Position numbers and translations under genes: made by a program. The notes beneath the pieces were generated by a model. It had not been told where the DNA came from and did no database searches. It saw only the letters and a list, made by a program, of their open reading frames with translations. Positions 16,594 through 25,518 of a stretch of DNA of 64,000 nucleotides are shown here, piece after piece (position 1 is the first letter of the stretch; every line of letters begins with the position of its first letter). This DNA comes from JACQFZ01 sp045810625 (lineage in GTDB: Bacteria > Pseudomonadota > Gammaproteobacteria > Acidiferrobacterales > Sulfurifustaceae): contig JBJMVQ010000016.1 of NCBI GenBank assembly GCA_045810625.1, positions 1 to 64,000 of the forward strand, given 5' to 3'.

Positions 16594-17370
16594 CTAGAAC
16601 ACCAGCCGACCGCCGGTCACGAGCAGCACGCAGGCGAGTGCGGGTCGCAGCACCTTGTCCGGGAATAGGCCGCTCAGATGGCTGCCAAGATAAACGCCGG
16701 GCAGCGAGCCGATCAGCAGGCTGGCGAGTAGCGCAAAATCGACGTGGCCTTGGAACAAATGCCCGAAACCCGCTACGGCGGTCAGCAGCAGGCCGTGCGC
16801 GATGTCGACGCCGACGAGCTTTACCGGAGCGATACGCGGGTAGAGCCAGAGCAGCACGACCATTCCCAGGACGCCGGCGCCGACGGAAGAAACCGTCACG
16901 AGCACGCCGAGTGTGGCGCCGGTCGCTACCGTCGCAAGAATGCGATATCCCGATTTCGTCGTTTCATCGCGGACGGAGCGATGCGCCAGCTTGCGCAGCG
17001 GCTCGCGGAAAAGAATGGCGAAGGCGGTCAGAATCAGAGCGACGCCGAGCACGCCGCTGATCAGCGTTCCTAAATGCTGGCTCTTTAGCTCGACGTGGAG
17101 GAGGACAAACGTCGTCAGGGCGGCCATCGGCACACTGCCGACGGCGAGCCAGCCGACGAGCTTCCAATCGACGTTTCCTCTGCGGTTGTGCGCCCACGCG
17201 CCGTTCGCTTTGGTGACGGACGCGTAGATCAGATCCGTACCTACGGCGATGGAAGGAGAAAATCCGAAGAACAGAACGAGGATCGGGGTCATCAACGACC
17301 CCCCTCCCATTCCTGTGAGTCCCACGACGAAACCAACAGCGAGTCCGGCGGCAGTGTATGCCCATTCCAT
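16594..17370 (-). CDS. Sulfite exporter TauE/SafE-family permease
   Basis: A 258-residue protein with about eight membrane helices. The opening AAGLAVGFVVGLTGMGGGSL and the second-half repeat GVLVTVSSVGAGVLG are the two matching signature loops of the TauE/SafE family (PF01925), which exports sulfite, sulfoacetate and similar anions. I chose ATG at 17370, which has AAGGGGA upstream, over an in-frame TTG eight codons earlier. It is first in a minus-strand set with chrA (54-base gap) and the sulfotransferase gene, which points to sulfur-oxyanion traffic. Confidence 0.88.
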   Translation of the reverse strand: MEWAYTAAGLAVGFVVGLTGMGGGSLMTPILVLFFGFSPSIAVGTDLIYASVTKANGAWAHNRRGNVDWKLVGWLAVGSVPMAALTTFVLLHVELKSQHLGTLISGVLGVALILTAFAILFREPLRKLAHRSVRDETTKSGYRILATVATGATLGVLVTVSSVGAGVLGMVVLLWLYPRIAPVKLVGVDIAHGLLLTAVAGFGHLFQGHVDFALLASLLIGSLPGVYLGSHLSGLFPDKVLRPALACVLLVTGGRLVF

Positions 17371-17545
17371 AGGTCGGTCCCCTTCGTGCAACAACGTTCA
17401 GCCACACTTCTGGCTGGCGAAGCTGGGCCCCCCAAAAACCGGCTGCAACCTTCCAGATTACATCTTGAGCATAACCGCGAATTTCCTTTTCGCACGGTGC
17501 GCCGGACCAGCGATGAGGATTCTAAGAACGCATCGGCGCATAGAC

Positions 17546-17566
17546 CAAAAGGGTCAGGTCCTTTTG
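17546..17566. repeat. Short inverted repeat upstream of the RAYT transposase
   Basis: CAAAAGG (17546-17552), loop GTCAGGT and CCTTTTG (17560-17566). A GGGTCAGGTC core of this kind is often seen just upstream of RAYT transposase genes. It may be the transposase's binding site or a transcript hairpin. Confidence 0.5.
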
Positions 17567-17618
17567 AAAATTTTCGGCTAGAGTTACATCAAGCAAATAA
17601 CAACGCATTGGGGGAAAA

Positions 17619-18386
17619 ATGGCTCGGCAACCTCGTTATCTGCTACCCGGACATCCTCAGCATGTGATTCAGAGAGGCAACAACCGCGCGACGATTTTTT
17701 GGCGCGATGACGACTACTCGTTTTATCGGGACTGTCTGGCTGAAGCGTGCGAGGCGCAGCAATGCGACGTGCACGCATACGTGCTCATGCCTAATCATGT
17801 GCACGTGCTGATTACGCCTTGGCGCGAGCGCAGCGTGAGCAAAGTACTGCAATCGGTCGGTTCTCGATACACGCAATACATCAACTCGAAGTACCGGCGC
17901 AGTGGCACGCTGTGGGAAGGGCGATACCGCTCGACAGTGATCGACGCGGACGATTACCTGCTCGCATGCATGTGCTACATCGAGCTCAACCCGGTCCGGT
18001 CCGGCATCGCGTCCCAGGCCCGGCAGTATCGTTGGTCGAGTTATCGGCGCAACGCGGAGGGGCGCGAAGACCGGCTGATCAAGCCGCACGTGTCCTACGA
18101 ACGAATGGGGGCGACGTTCGATGCGCGACAGGCGCAATATCGCGCGCTATTTCACTCACCGCTCGACGCAACCTTGGTCGAGGAAATTCGTAACTCGACT
18201 AACAAAGGCTGGCTGTTGGGGGGCACTCAGTTTCGTGAGCGGCTGGCCGCTGTGTTGAACCGCCGTGCGCAGCCCCTTCCTCGCGGCGGCGATCGCCGGA
18301 GCAAGCAAGCGCAGCGACGCCAGGAGTCCTCCGATCCGCTTGGCCTGGATGCGCACGACGCCACGGTCGGTTTCGAGGGCGGCTGA
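17619..18386 (+). CDS. REP-associated tyrosine transposase (RAYT, IS200-like Y1 family)
   Basis: A 255-residue HUH/Y1 transposase homologue. HVIQRGNNRATIF at the start, the metal-binding MPNHVHVLITP near residue 57, a catalytic-tyrosine region around SRYTQYINSKYRRSGTLWEG, and CYIELNPVRSGI are all RAYT-specific. RAYTs are single-copy, non-autonomous-looking transposases that act on REP hairpins and do not carry terminal insertion-sequence ends. The ribosome site GGGGGA precedes the ATG. The last 70 residues are basic and contain GGDRRS, common in the group. No second copy is in the window. Confidence 0.92.
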   Translation: MARQPRYLLPGHPQHVIQRGNNRATIFWRDDDYSFYRDCLAEACEAQQCDVHAYVLMPNHVHVLITPWRERSVSKVLQSVGSRYTQYINSKYRRSGTLWEGRYRSTVIDADDYLLACMCYIELNPVRSGIASQARQYRWSSYRRNAEGREDRLIKPHVSYERMGATFDARQAQYRALFHSPLDATLVEEIRNSTNKGWLLGGTQFRERLAAVLNRRAQPLPRGGDRRSKQAQRRQESSDPLGLDAHDATVGFEGG

Positions 18387-18412
18387 TCCCCCAACCTCGC
18401 TCGCGTAGTTTG

Positions 18413-18431
18413 CACGCGCGCTATGCGCGTG
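18413..18431. repeat. Hairpin downstream of the RAYT gene
   Basis: CACGCGC (18413-18419), loop GCTAT and GCGCGTG (18425-18431), 27 bases after the transposase stop. It could be a REP-type target hairpin or a terminator lacking a T-run. The rest of 18387-18769 is gene-free leader DNA. Confidence 0.4.
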
Positions 18432-18553
18432 TGTCATGCATCGGCCGCGCTGCAAATATGAATCGCGGCAGCGTGTTACGCGAACGTGCTCCGTTCACGT
18501 TCTCTTCACGGTGTCGATTTCTTGACATTCTCAAAAAATTCCCAAGTAAATTT

Positions 18554-18581
18554 TTGCAACCTCGCAAACGCCTTCTATACT
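18554..18581 (+). promoter_or_regulatory. Candidate sigma70 promoter of the pilus chemosensory operon
   Basis: TTGCAA (18554-18559), a 16-base spacer and TATACT (18576-18581) lie in a local AT-rich stretch, about 190 bases before the first receiver gene. A second option is TTGACA at 18522-18527 with TAAATT at 18547-18552, whose 19-base spacer is too long. The long leader that follows (18582-18769) holds no obvious gene. Confidence 0.45.
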
Positions 18582-18769
18582 CCAAAAGGCTTGGGATGCC
18601 ATGCACAAAGGAGCAGTGAGTATCAATCGGGGTAACGATGCATCGCATCGTCACTCACATCTGCCGGCGCCGCCTACCGGGCTCGAATGTAGGACATTCG
18701 ACAAGAAGGACGCGTTGCACACAACGCGGTTTCTTTTAGGACACGGAATCGATCAGGAGTGCCACGTTT

Positions 18770-19213
18770 ATGGATCGGGACGAGCAGCAAGCGAATCCGC
18801 TCATCAGGGCATTGGTCGTCGACGACAGCACCACCCTGCGCCGCTTAATGGAACTGATACTCGTGCCTCTCGGCATCGATATCGATTTCGTCGACACCGG
18901 CGAGCGCGCGGTCGATATCTCGAAAAGAAAAACCTACGACATCGTGTTTCTCGACATCCTGTTGCCGGGAATCGACGGTTACCGCGTTTGCAAAACGATC
19001 AAGGGCGACAAGCGTAGCAAGGAAACGCGTGTCGTTATGCTGACCAGCCAGAACTCGGCGATCGATAAAGTGCGCGGGATGATGGCGGGCGCGGACGTGT
19101 ATTTGACCAAGCCGGTCGATCGGTTGGATCTGCTCCGTGCGATCGACAAATGCCTCCCGCGCGCCGAGGTCTCGCAAAGCTCTGTTCGGCTGGCCGCCAA
19201 TACGCGCCGCTGA
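18770..19213 (+). CDS. pilG: PilG-like single-domain response regulator
   Basis: A 147-residue CheY-type receiver. The acid pair is Asp18-Asp19 (VVDDS), the phosphoacceptor is Asp62 (VFLDILLPGIDGY), and the conserved Thr and Lys appear in VVMLTSQ and VYLTKPVD. Being first in a set with two PilH-type receivers, a CheW, a PilJ-like receptor and a ChpA-like kinase argues for the PilG role, where it is needed for pilus extension. It has 12-residue N-terminal and 20-residue C-terminal extensions. The start has a GGAGTG-type ribosome site nine bases upstream. Confidence 0.8.
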   Translation: MDRDEQQANPLIRALVVDDSTTLRRLMELILVPLGIDIDFVDTGERAVDISKRKTYDIVFLDILLPGIDGYRVCKTIKGDKRSKETRVVMLTSQNSAIDKVRGMMAGADVYLTKPVDRLDLLRAIDKCLPRAEVSQSSVRLAANTRR

Positions 19214-19255
19214 CGTTCGACGTCGTAATTCTCAAGTTTTTCTCAGGAGAAAATC

Positions 19256-19618
19256 ATGTCCATACGGAAAGTGTTAATCGTGGATGACTCGGCGACCGAT
19301 CTCAAGAAGCTCGAGCAGATCGTATCCGGGGCGGGCTACACCGTGATCACGGCGGTGTCCGGCAAGGAAGCGCTCGAGCGCGTGAAAGCGGATCGTCCGG
19401 ATGCCGTGCTTCTCGACATCATCATGAACGATTTGAACGGTTTTCAGGTCTGCCGTGCGATTCACTCGGATGAGACTACCAAGAACACCCCGGTTGTGCT
19501 GGTCAGCAGCAAGCGCGAGAAAATCGACCAGGTTTGGGGCGTGGAGCAGGGCGCAGTCGGTTACGTCATGAAACCGTTTACGCCCGAGCAGATATTGGAT
19601 CAACTGCGCGCGCTATAG
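19256..19618 (+). CDS. pilH: PilH-like single-domain response regulator, copy A
   Basis: A 120-residue receiver with Asp10/Asp11, phosphoacceptor Asp54 (VLLDIIMNDLNGFQ) and the PilH-type stretch IDQVWGVEQGAVGYVMKPFTP. PilH opposes PilG in pilus chemosensory systems, affecting retraction and acting as a phosphate sink. It starts after a perfect TCAGGAGA ribosome site. It is about 63% identical by eye to the next gene, a clear tandem duplicate. Confidence 0.85.
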   Translation: MSIRKVLIVDDSATDLKKLEQIVSGAGYTVITAVSGKEALERVKADRPDAVLLDIIMNDLNGFQVCRAIHSDETTKNTPVVLVSSKREKIDQVWGVEQGAVGYVMKPFTPEQILDQLRAL

Positions 19619-19647
19619 GCGCTAGTCAGCATCATAAGGAGGCTGTT

Positions 19648-20010
19648 ATGCCGATCAAGAAAGTGCTCGTTGTCGACGACTCGACGACGGACCTCCAAAA
19701 TCTCGAGCAGATATGCTCGTCGGCGGGATACGCGGTCGTCACGGCGCGAAGCGGGGTGGAAGCGATCGCCAAGGCGAACAGCGAGAGGCCCGACGCCGTG
19801 CTGCTCGACGTCATCATGAGCGACATGAACGGCTTTCAGGTTTGCCGTCAGCTCACCTCCAACGCGGCCACGCAGCATATTCCGGTGGTTCTGGTCTCCG
19901 GCAAGAACGAGGCGACCGATCGCGTGTGGGGACAGCAGCAGGGCGCGAAAGCGTACATCACGAAGCCGTTCACGCCCGACCAGATCCTGAGTCAATTGCG
20001 GGCGCTGTAG
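19648..20010 (+). CDS. pilH: PilH-like single-domain response regulator, copy B
   Basis: A 120-residue paralogue of the preceding receiver with the same length, Asp54 phosphoacceptor (VLLDVIMSDMNGFQ) and DRVWGQQQGAKAYITKPFTP. The ATG at 19648 follows AAGGAGG at ideal spacing. Differences cluster in the alpha-1/alpha-4 surfaces, including SSK in copy A against SGK here, so the two may have different partners. Confidence 0.85.
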   Translation: MPIKKVLVVDDSTTDLQNLEQICSSAGYAVVTARSGVEAIAKANSERPDAVLLDVIMSDMNGFQVCRQLTSNAATQHIPVVLVSGKNEATDRVWGQQQGAKAYITKPFTPDQILSQLRAL

Positions 20011-20060
20011 CGCGCCGCGACTCGGTCGCGGTCCGCGACGTTCAGTCTCTGGAGCACGTG

Positions 20061-20660
20061 ATGCAAACCAATCAGCCGATCGCAAACCCGGCTGGATCCT
20101 CGGCCAGCGGCGCCGAACCTGCAACCGAATCGACGCTTGCGACGCGCAATGCTCGGTTCGACGCCGAGCCGAGTGAAGTCGCGGCCGGCGCGGACGCGTC
20201 GCAGTACATGGGTTTTCGGATCGGGTCCCTCGGCTTGTTGCTGCCGGTTGACGACGGTCGCGAGGTGATCGCGCCTCCGCCGGTCGCCCGGCTTCCGCAC
20301 GCGGCTTCGTGGTTGCGCGGGCTCGCAAACGTACGCGGCACCCTGGTTCCAGTAATCGACGGGGCCGCAGCGTTGGGCATCACGCGGCAAGCCGGCACGG
20401 CCACCTACTTGCTGATTTTCGGTGAGGGCGAAACGGCGTCGGGCCTGCTGATCGACGGGCTACCGCGGTTGCTCGACGTTGCTTCATTGAAGCGGCGGCC
20501 GGATCTGTCTGGCATTCCGTCCCGGCTCGTCGAGAGCGTCACGGCGGCTTACGAGGACGAGGGCGTCGCCTGGCTCGCCGTCGATCTCGGCAGTCTATTC
20601 GACACCCTGGCGCGCGAGATCGCACCGAATAGCGTCAACCCCGGATCGGGACTGAACTGA
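20061..20660 (+). CDS. pilI: CheW/PilI-like coupling protein
   Basis: A 199-residue CheW-domain protein that links the receptor to the kinase. After a 45-residue low-complexity N-terminus comes the CheW fold: GFRIGSLGLLLPVDDGREV, then WLRGLANVRGTLVPVIDG, which is the standard receptor-binding loop. The ATG at 20061 follows CTGGAGCACGTG. It lies 50 bases after the PilH-like gene and 12 bases before the PilJ-like gene. Confidence 0.85.
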   Translation: MQTNQPIANPAGSSASGAEPATESTLATRNARFDAEPSEVAAGADASQYMGFRIGSLGLLLPVDDGREVIAPPPVARLPHAASWLRGLANVRGTLVPVIDGAAALGITRQAGTATYLLIFGEGETASGLLIDGLPRLLDVASLKRRPDLSGIPSRLVESVTAAYEDEGVAWLAVDLGSLFDTLAREIAPNSVNPGSGLN

Positions 20661-20672
20661 GAGGAGAGCACG

Positions 20673-22577
20673 ATGAAAATAAACTGGAAAGCATTATTCA
20701 ATCGCCGACCGCTGCGGCTCCCCGGATGGGTCGCGCTCGGCAGGCGGACGATCAACCAACGTCTGGTCACGCTGTTCGCGGTGCTGATCGGCGGTTTCGT
20801 TCTGGTCGGAACGGCGTACCTCGGTGTCGTGGCGCTGAACAGCGTTTCCGATTCCACCGACGAGCGGGTGAGCCAATTCGGATTCATCGTCGATCGCATC
20901 GACGCGGGCATGCTGCGGGCGCGAAGCGAAGAAAAAGACTTCTTCGCGTTCCGTAAACCGGACCACTTGACGAAGCACGCGGAGGCTATGGCCGGTGTCT
21001 ACGCCGATATCGACAAAGCGCAGGCGCTCGCGCCGGACGCCGAGTCGCGCTCGCTGCTCACCGAAGTCCGCACCTACGCAAGAACCTACCACGGTACGTT
21101 CAACGGCGTCGCCGAAGCGTTGAAGCGCGCGGGCTACGACGATAGCTCGGGCTTGTACGGTCTGATGCGCACCTCGGTCGAGGACGTCGAGCAGTTGCTG
21201 GGTGGATACCAAAAGCAGACCGGTGAGCTGATTACGTCCGTGTTGCAGATGCGCCGGATCGAGAAGGACTTCGTGCAACGCACCGACCCGAAGCAGATCG
21301 ACCGGATGGCCGCGGAGCACGACCGCTTCCTCCGGCTCCTCGGCCGCGCGAACCTACCCCTGGGCGCGCGCAGCGCGATCGACGAAAAGATTCGCGTCTA
21401 TCACGCCGCGTTCCTCGGTCTCGCGGCGAGCTACAAGGAAATCGCAGACGAGCGCGCCGCGTTCGAAAACGTGGTGCGCAAAGTTAACCCGCTGCTGACG
21501 TCGTTGAACGGCAAGAAAGACAAGACGCTGCGCGACAACCGCACGACGCAATCGGTGACCACGCGCGTTATCACGCTGCTGTTCATCGGCGTCCTGCTGG
21601 CGATTACCACGATCGTGTCGGTCGTGCTGTTCAACACGCGCCGTTCGATTACCAACCCGCTCGACCGGTTGACGGGTACGATTGCCGCCATTACCGCCGG
21701 CGACCGCGAAGCGCGCGTGAAGCTCGCCACCGGCGACGAGATGCAGCAGCTTGGCGACGCGCTCGATCGAATGATGGACGAACGCGGCAAGTTCATGCAA
21801 ACCGAGGCGGAGAACGAGCGCCTCAACAACTCGGTTATCGCGATCCTGCGCGCGGTGTCGCAACTCGGTAAGGGCGACCTCACCATGCGAGTGCCGGTGC
21901 ACGAAGACATCACCGGCGCACTCGGCGACGCTATCAATCACATGTCCGAAAGTATCGGTAAGACGCTGGGACAGGTGAGCGTTTCCTCGGAGCAGGTGGT
22001 GGCGACGTCGCGCCAGACGCGGGATATCACGCTGCAAAGCCGCGAGACGGTGCTGGGCACCGCGCGCGGCATGAACGAGATTCGCGCCACGATCCAGGAG
22101 ACCGCAAAGCGAATCAAGCGCCTCGGCGAGCGTTCGCAGGAAATCGGCGGTATCGTCAAGCTGATCGACACGATTGCGGAGCGCACGAACATGCTGGCGC
22201 TCAACGCCAACATGCAGGCGGCGCAAGCGGGCGAAGCCGGTCGCGGATTCATGGTGGTCGCGGCCGAAGTCCAACGGCTCGCGGAGAACGCGAAGGAAGC
22301 GGCGCAACAGATCAGCAAGCTGGTCGGTAACATTCAGGTCGAAACCGGCGACACCATCGCGGCGATGGACCAGGCGATCGAAGAAGTCGTGCAAGGTAGC
22401 GAGCTCGCCGAGCAGGCCGCCACGCAGATGAAACGCAACGAAGAAATGGTGGCGGCGCTCGACGGACTCGGTAAGCGGCTCTTGGATGCGGTGCGTGCGT
22501 TCAGGCTGCCGCCGGAGTACGTGCGCGACGGCTCGGGGAAGCCCGACGTGTCCAAGCCGATTGCGGCCGTCGCCTAG
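20673..22577 (+). CDS. pilJ: PilJ-like methyl-accepting chemotaxis protein
   Basis: A 634-residue receptor. The first membrane segment is about residues 31-54 (LVTLFAVLIGGFVLVGTAYL). A long helical periplasmic ligand-binding domain follows (about 55-295), then a second membrane segment (about 299-322), a HAMP region, and a signalling hairpin with its tip around residues 495-530 (ERTNMLALNANMQAAQAGEAG). The tip has Met-Gln where most chemoreceptors have Ile-Glu, as in PilJ-type receptors. An upstream GAGAGGAGAG gives a good ribosome site. In Pseudomonas, PilJ binds pilin and senses surface contact. Confidence 0.88.
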   Translation: MKINWKALFNRRPLRLPGWVALGRRTINQRLVTLFAVLIGGFVLVGTAYLGVVALNSVSDSTDERVSQFGFIVDRIDAGMLRARSEEKDFFAFRKPDHLTKHAEAMAGVYADIDKAQALAPDAESRSLLTEVRTYARTYHGTFNGVAEALKRAGYDDSSGLYGLMRTSVEDVEQLLGGYQKQTGELITSVLQMRRIEKDFVQRTDPKQIDRMAAEHDRFLRLLGRANLPLGARSAIDEKIRVYHAAFLGLAASYKEIADERAAFENVVRKVNPLLTSLNGKKDKTLRDNRTTQSVTTRVITLLFIGVLLAITTIVSVVLFNTRRSITNPLDRLTGTIAAITAGDREARVKLATGDEMQQLGDALDRMMDERGKFMQTEAENERLNNSVIAILRAVSQLGKGDLTMRVPVHEDITGALGDAINHMSESIGKTLGQVSVSSEQVVATSRQTRDITLQSRETVLGTARGMNEIRATIQETAKRIKRLGERSQEIGGIVKLIDTIAERTNMLALNANMQAAQAGEAGRGFMVVAAEVQRLAENAKEAAQQISKLVGNIQVETGDTIAAMDQAIEEVVQGSELAEQAATQMKRNEEMVAALDGLGKRLLDAVRAFRLPPEYVRDGSGKPDVSKPIAAVA

Positions 22578-22595
22578 TCTTGCCGGTGTCGCATC

Positions 22596-25439
22596 ATGCC
22601 GTCTGCCGAAATCCTGGCGGTTCTCGCGGATGAAGTCGTCGAGATGGGCGAGGCGATCACCCAGCTGGTGGTCCGCCTCGCCGATGCCGGCGACGAAACC
22701 TCCTTCGCCGAGGCGGCTGCGGAGTACGCGGAGCGAGTAGAGCGGGTCGCGCTGGCGAGCGAGACGCTCAATCTCGCCGGGTTGAAGCACGTATGCGACT
22801 TCGTTACGCAGAATGCGCGCACGCTCAAAATGGGCGACCTCGATACTTCGCGCACGCTGCTTTTCGAGCGCTGGCCGCAACTCGTCATCGGCTACCTCAA
22901 GGCGCCGCGAGACGGTGTCTACAGCCGCGAGCTCGCCGATATTTGCCGGCGTCCTGAATGGCCCTATTCCCTCGACCCGTCGGCGTCGCTCGAGATCGAG
23001 CAACTGCTGTTCGCGGTCGAGGAGACCGAGAACGATGTTGCCGCGGAGCCGGCGCGCGCGACCGAGGCGCGCGCCGAAGACGTCGCGCTCGACATACCGG
23101 ATGACGTCAACCAGAAACTCGTCGACGCTTTTCTCACCGAAGGCCCGCAGCAGGCCGCCGAATATTCTGCATTGATTCAGCGTATCGTCCGCGGCGACGG
23201 CTGGTCCGATGAGCTCAACGAGTGCCGCCGCCTGATTCATGCGCTAAAGGGTTCGGCAAATACCGTGAGCGTGCGCGGTGTCGCGACGCTGAGTCACCAC
23301 GTCGAAGACCTGCTCGAGTATCTCGCGAAGAACTCGCTGTTGCCCCAGGGCCGGCTTGCAAAGCTGCTCGTCAAAGTCGCCGACACGCTGGAAATGATGT
23401 TCGAGGCGTTAACGGGCGTCGGCGACGCGCCGGCCGATGCGCAGACGGTGTTGCAGGAAGTGCTCGATATCGTCAATTCCATCGATCAGGGCGGCTACGA
23501 CCCGGCCGAGGCTGTCGACGGCGCGGGCGGAACAGTCGCCGTTGCGGCGCCGGCCGAGACGTCGGCCGAAGTACCGGCGGGCGAGAAGCGCGCCGTCGCG
23601 AAACCGGCGGAGACGATCGAGCCCAAGGTGCGAGTCGACGTGCGTACCGTCGACAACATGCTACGGACGTCGGGCGAGCTCACGATTTCCTGCGGACATG
23701 TCATGGAACGCGTACAGCAGGCGATGAAAGTGATCGCCGAGCTGCGCGAGCGCCAAGGCGCGTTGTGGGATCGCAGCAGCGATATGGAGAGCTTCGTGTC
23801 GACACAGGGCATCGCGGCGGGGCGCCGGCAGGCGCTCGCGGCGGCGAGCAATGCCGGGTCGCCGTCGGGCTTCGATCCCCTCGAAATGGATCAGTACAAC
23901 GAGCTCCACACGCACGTCCATGGACTCATCGAAGCGGCCGCGGACCTGCGTCTGCTCGGCGCGCGTTTGGCCGAGGTGCTCACGGCGGTGGAAGCGTCGG
24001 TGCGCCAGAACGTGTCGCTGAATCATCAGCTGCACGACTTGCTGATGCTGTCGCGCATGGTGCCCGCGGGCCAGCTCGAATCCCGCCTGCAACGCACCGT
24101 GCGTCAGGCGGCCGAGCAGTGCGGTAAGCAGGTGCTGCTTCGTGTGCAGGGCGCCGACGTGATGCTCGACGATCACCTGATGAACGTCCTCGTCGATCCG
24201 TTGCAGCACTTGTTGCGAAACGCGGTCGACCACGGGTTGGAAGCGCCCGATGTGCGCAGCGAAATCGGAAAGCCGCCGGCCGGAGACATCGTGCTCACGT
24301 TCCAGCGCGACGGACGATATCTGGTCGTGACATGCCGCGACGATGGCGCGGGTCTCGATCTCGCGCGCATTTATGATCGCGCGCTCAAGCAGGGGCTGAT
24401 CCAGGAAAATCAACATCTCGGCGAGGAGGAAGTCGCGCGCCTGATTCTGCGGCCCGGTTTCTCCACCGCCGAAGCGGTCACGCAAGTCTCGGGCCGCGGC
24501 GTCGGCATGGACATCGTGCATTCCGCGGTGCTGAAGCTCAAGGGCAGCCTCGATATTCGATCCGAGGCCGGACGTGGCGCGACGTTTACGTTGCGCTTGC
24601 CGATATCGCTCGGTCTTGCGCACTGTCTGCTGGTAGCGGCCGAGAACGAAATATTTGCATTGCCGTCGACGAACCTGGAGCAACTCGTGCATGGCGGCGC
24701 CCGCCACATTCGACGTACGGATGACGGTTGGCTCTACAACGACGGTACGCTCAATTGTCCGGCGCATTTTCTTGCGCGCCTTACCGGCATGCCGGAGACC
24801 GCGACGACCGAAGAACGCGAGCGTCACGTCGTGATCCTGAACGAGAGTACCGGGAAAGTCGCGATCATCGTCGACGCGGCGTTGGGCGGCCAAGATCTCG
24901 TGATCAAGAAGCCGGGACGTTACTTGAGCGCGATCAAGGCACTGGTCGGCGCCTCGATTCTCGGTAACGGCTCGGTCGTGCCGATTCTCGATCTCGCCGA
25001 GCTGCTGCGGATGGAACGCGGTGAGGTGCTCAATGACGCGCAAGCCGCCGCCGGCAAGGCCGCGGCCGCGGACGTGCTCATCGTGGACGATTCGTTGAGC
25101 GTTCGGACCGCGTTGTCGACGCTCCTGGCAGACGAGGGATTCCGCGTGCGCACCGCGAAGGACGGGGTCGAAGCGATCGAGGCCATCGATGATCACCGGC
25201 CGGCGATTGTCCTCGCGGACCTCGAAATGCCGCGCATGAACGGCCTCGAGCTCACGGCGCACCTTCGCGCCAATGCCTCGACCCGCGACCTTCCGGTGAT
25301 CATGCTGACCTCGCGTACCACGGAAAAGCATCGCCGGCAGGCTGCCGCGGCGGGTGTCGACGACTACGTCACTAAACCGTATCGCGAGAACGACCTGTTG
25401 CTGCGACTCCGTGCCATGCTGGATAAAAAAGCGGCATGA
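22596..25439 (+). CDS. chpA: ChpA-like hybrid chemotaxis histidine kinase
   Basis: A 947-residue CheA-type kinase. Residues 1-140 are a helical domain without an obvious phospho-histidine. An HPt domain follows, with His215 in RLIHALKGSANTVS. Then come a dimerisation region, an HATPase domain (LRNAVDHGLEAPDVR, DDGAGLDLARI and SGRGVGMDIVHSAV are the N, G1 and G2 boxes), a CheW-like domain (about 660-800) and a C-terminal receiver (VLIVDDSLSVRTALS to VTKPYRENDLL) with acceptor Asp in VLADLEMPRMNG. P. aeruginosa ChpA has many more HPt/SPT/TPT domains, so this is a reduced version. It starts 18 bases after pilJ. Confidence 0.9.
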   Translation: MPSAEILAVLADEVVEMGEAITQLVVRLADAGDETSFAEAAAEYAERVERVALASETLNLAGLKHVCDFVTQNARTLKMGDLDTSRTLLFERWPQLVIGYLKAPRDGVYSRELADICRRPEWPYSLDPSASLEIEQLLFAVEETENDVAAEPARATEARAEDVALDIPDDVNQKLVDAFLTEGPQQAAEYSALIQRIVRGDGWSDELNECRRLIHALKGSANTVSVRGVATLSHHVEDLLEYLAKNSLLPQGRLAKLLVKVADTLEMMFEALTGVGDAPADAQTVLQEVLDIVNSIDQGGYDPAEAVDGAGGTVAVAAPAETSAEVPAGEKRAVAKPAETIEPKVRVDVRTVDNMLRTSGELTISCGHVMERVQQAMKVIAELRERQGALWDRSSDMESFVSTQGIAAGRRQALAAASNAGSPSGFDPLEMDQYNELHTHVHGLIEAAADLRLLGARLAEVLTAVEASVRQNVSLNHQLHDLLMLSRMVPAGQLESRLQRTVRQAAEQCGKQVLLRVQGADVMLDDHLMNVLVDPLQHLLRNAVDHGLEAPDVRSEIGKPPAGDIVLTFQRDGRYLVVTCRDDGAGLDLARIYDRALKQGLIQENQHLGEEEVARLILRPGFSTAEAVTQVSGRGVGMDIVHSAVLKLKGSLDIRSEAGRGATFTLRLPISLGLAHCLLVAAENEIFALPSTNLEQLVHGGARHIRRTDDGWLYNDGTLNCPAHFLARLTGMPETATTEERERHVVILNESTGKVAIIVDAALGGQDLVIKKPGRYLSAIKALVGASILGNGSVVPILDLAELLRMERGEVLNDAQAAAGKAAAADVLIVDDSLSVRTALSTLLADEGFRVRTAKDGVEAIEAIDDHRPAIVLADLEMPRMNGLELTAHLRANASTRDLPVIMLTSRTTEKHRRQAAAAGVDDYVTKPYRENDLLLRLRAMLDKKAA

Positions 25440-25518
25440 GCGCCTGCAACCGCAGGTCATCGCAACGAAGCCAATTTTGCTCTGCATGCCCTAAGGACGT
25501 TTACCGAAGGAGATCTGT

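Noticed and set aside
21354..25487. Two long minus-strand open frames (628 and 608 codons at 21354-23240 and 23661-25487) opposite the pilJ- and chpA-like genes
   Set aside because: They mirror the codon structure of convincing genes on the plus strand, are Arg/His/Gln-rich, match no family I know and lack ribosome sites. High GC content makes long antisense frames common.
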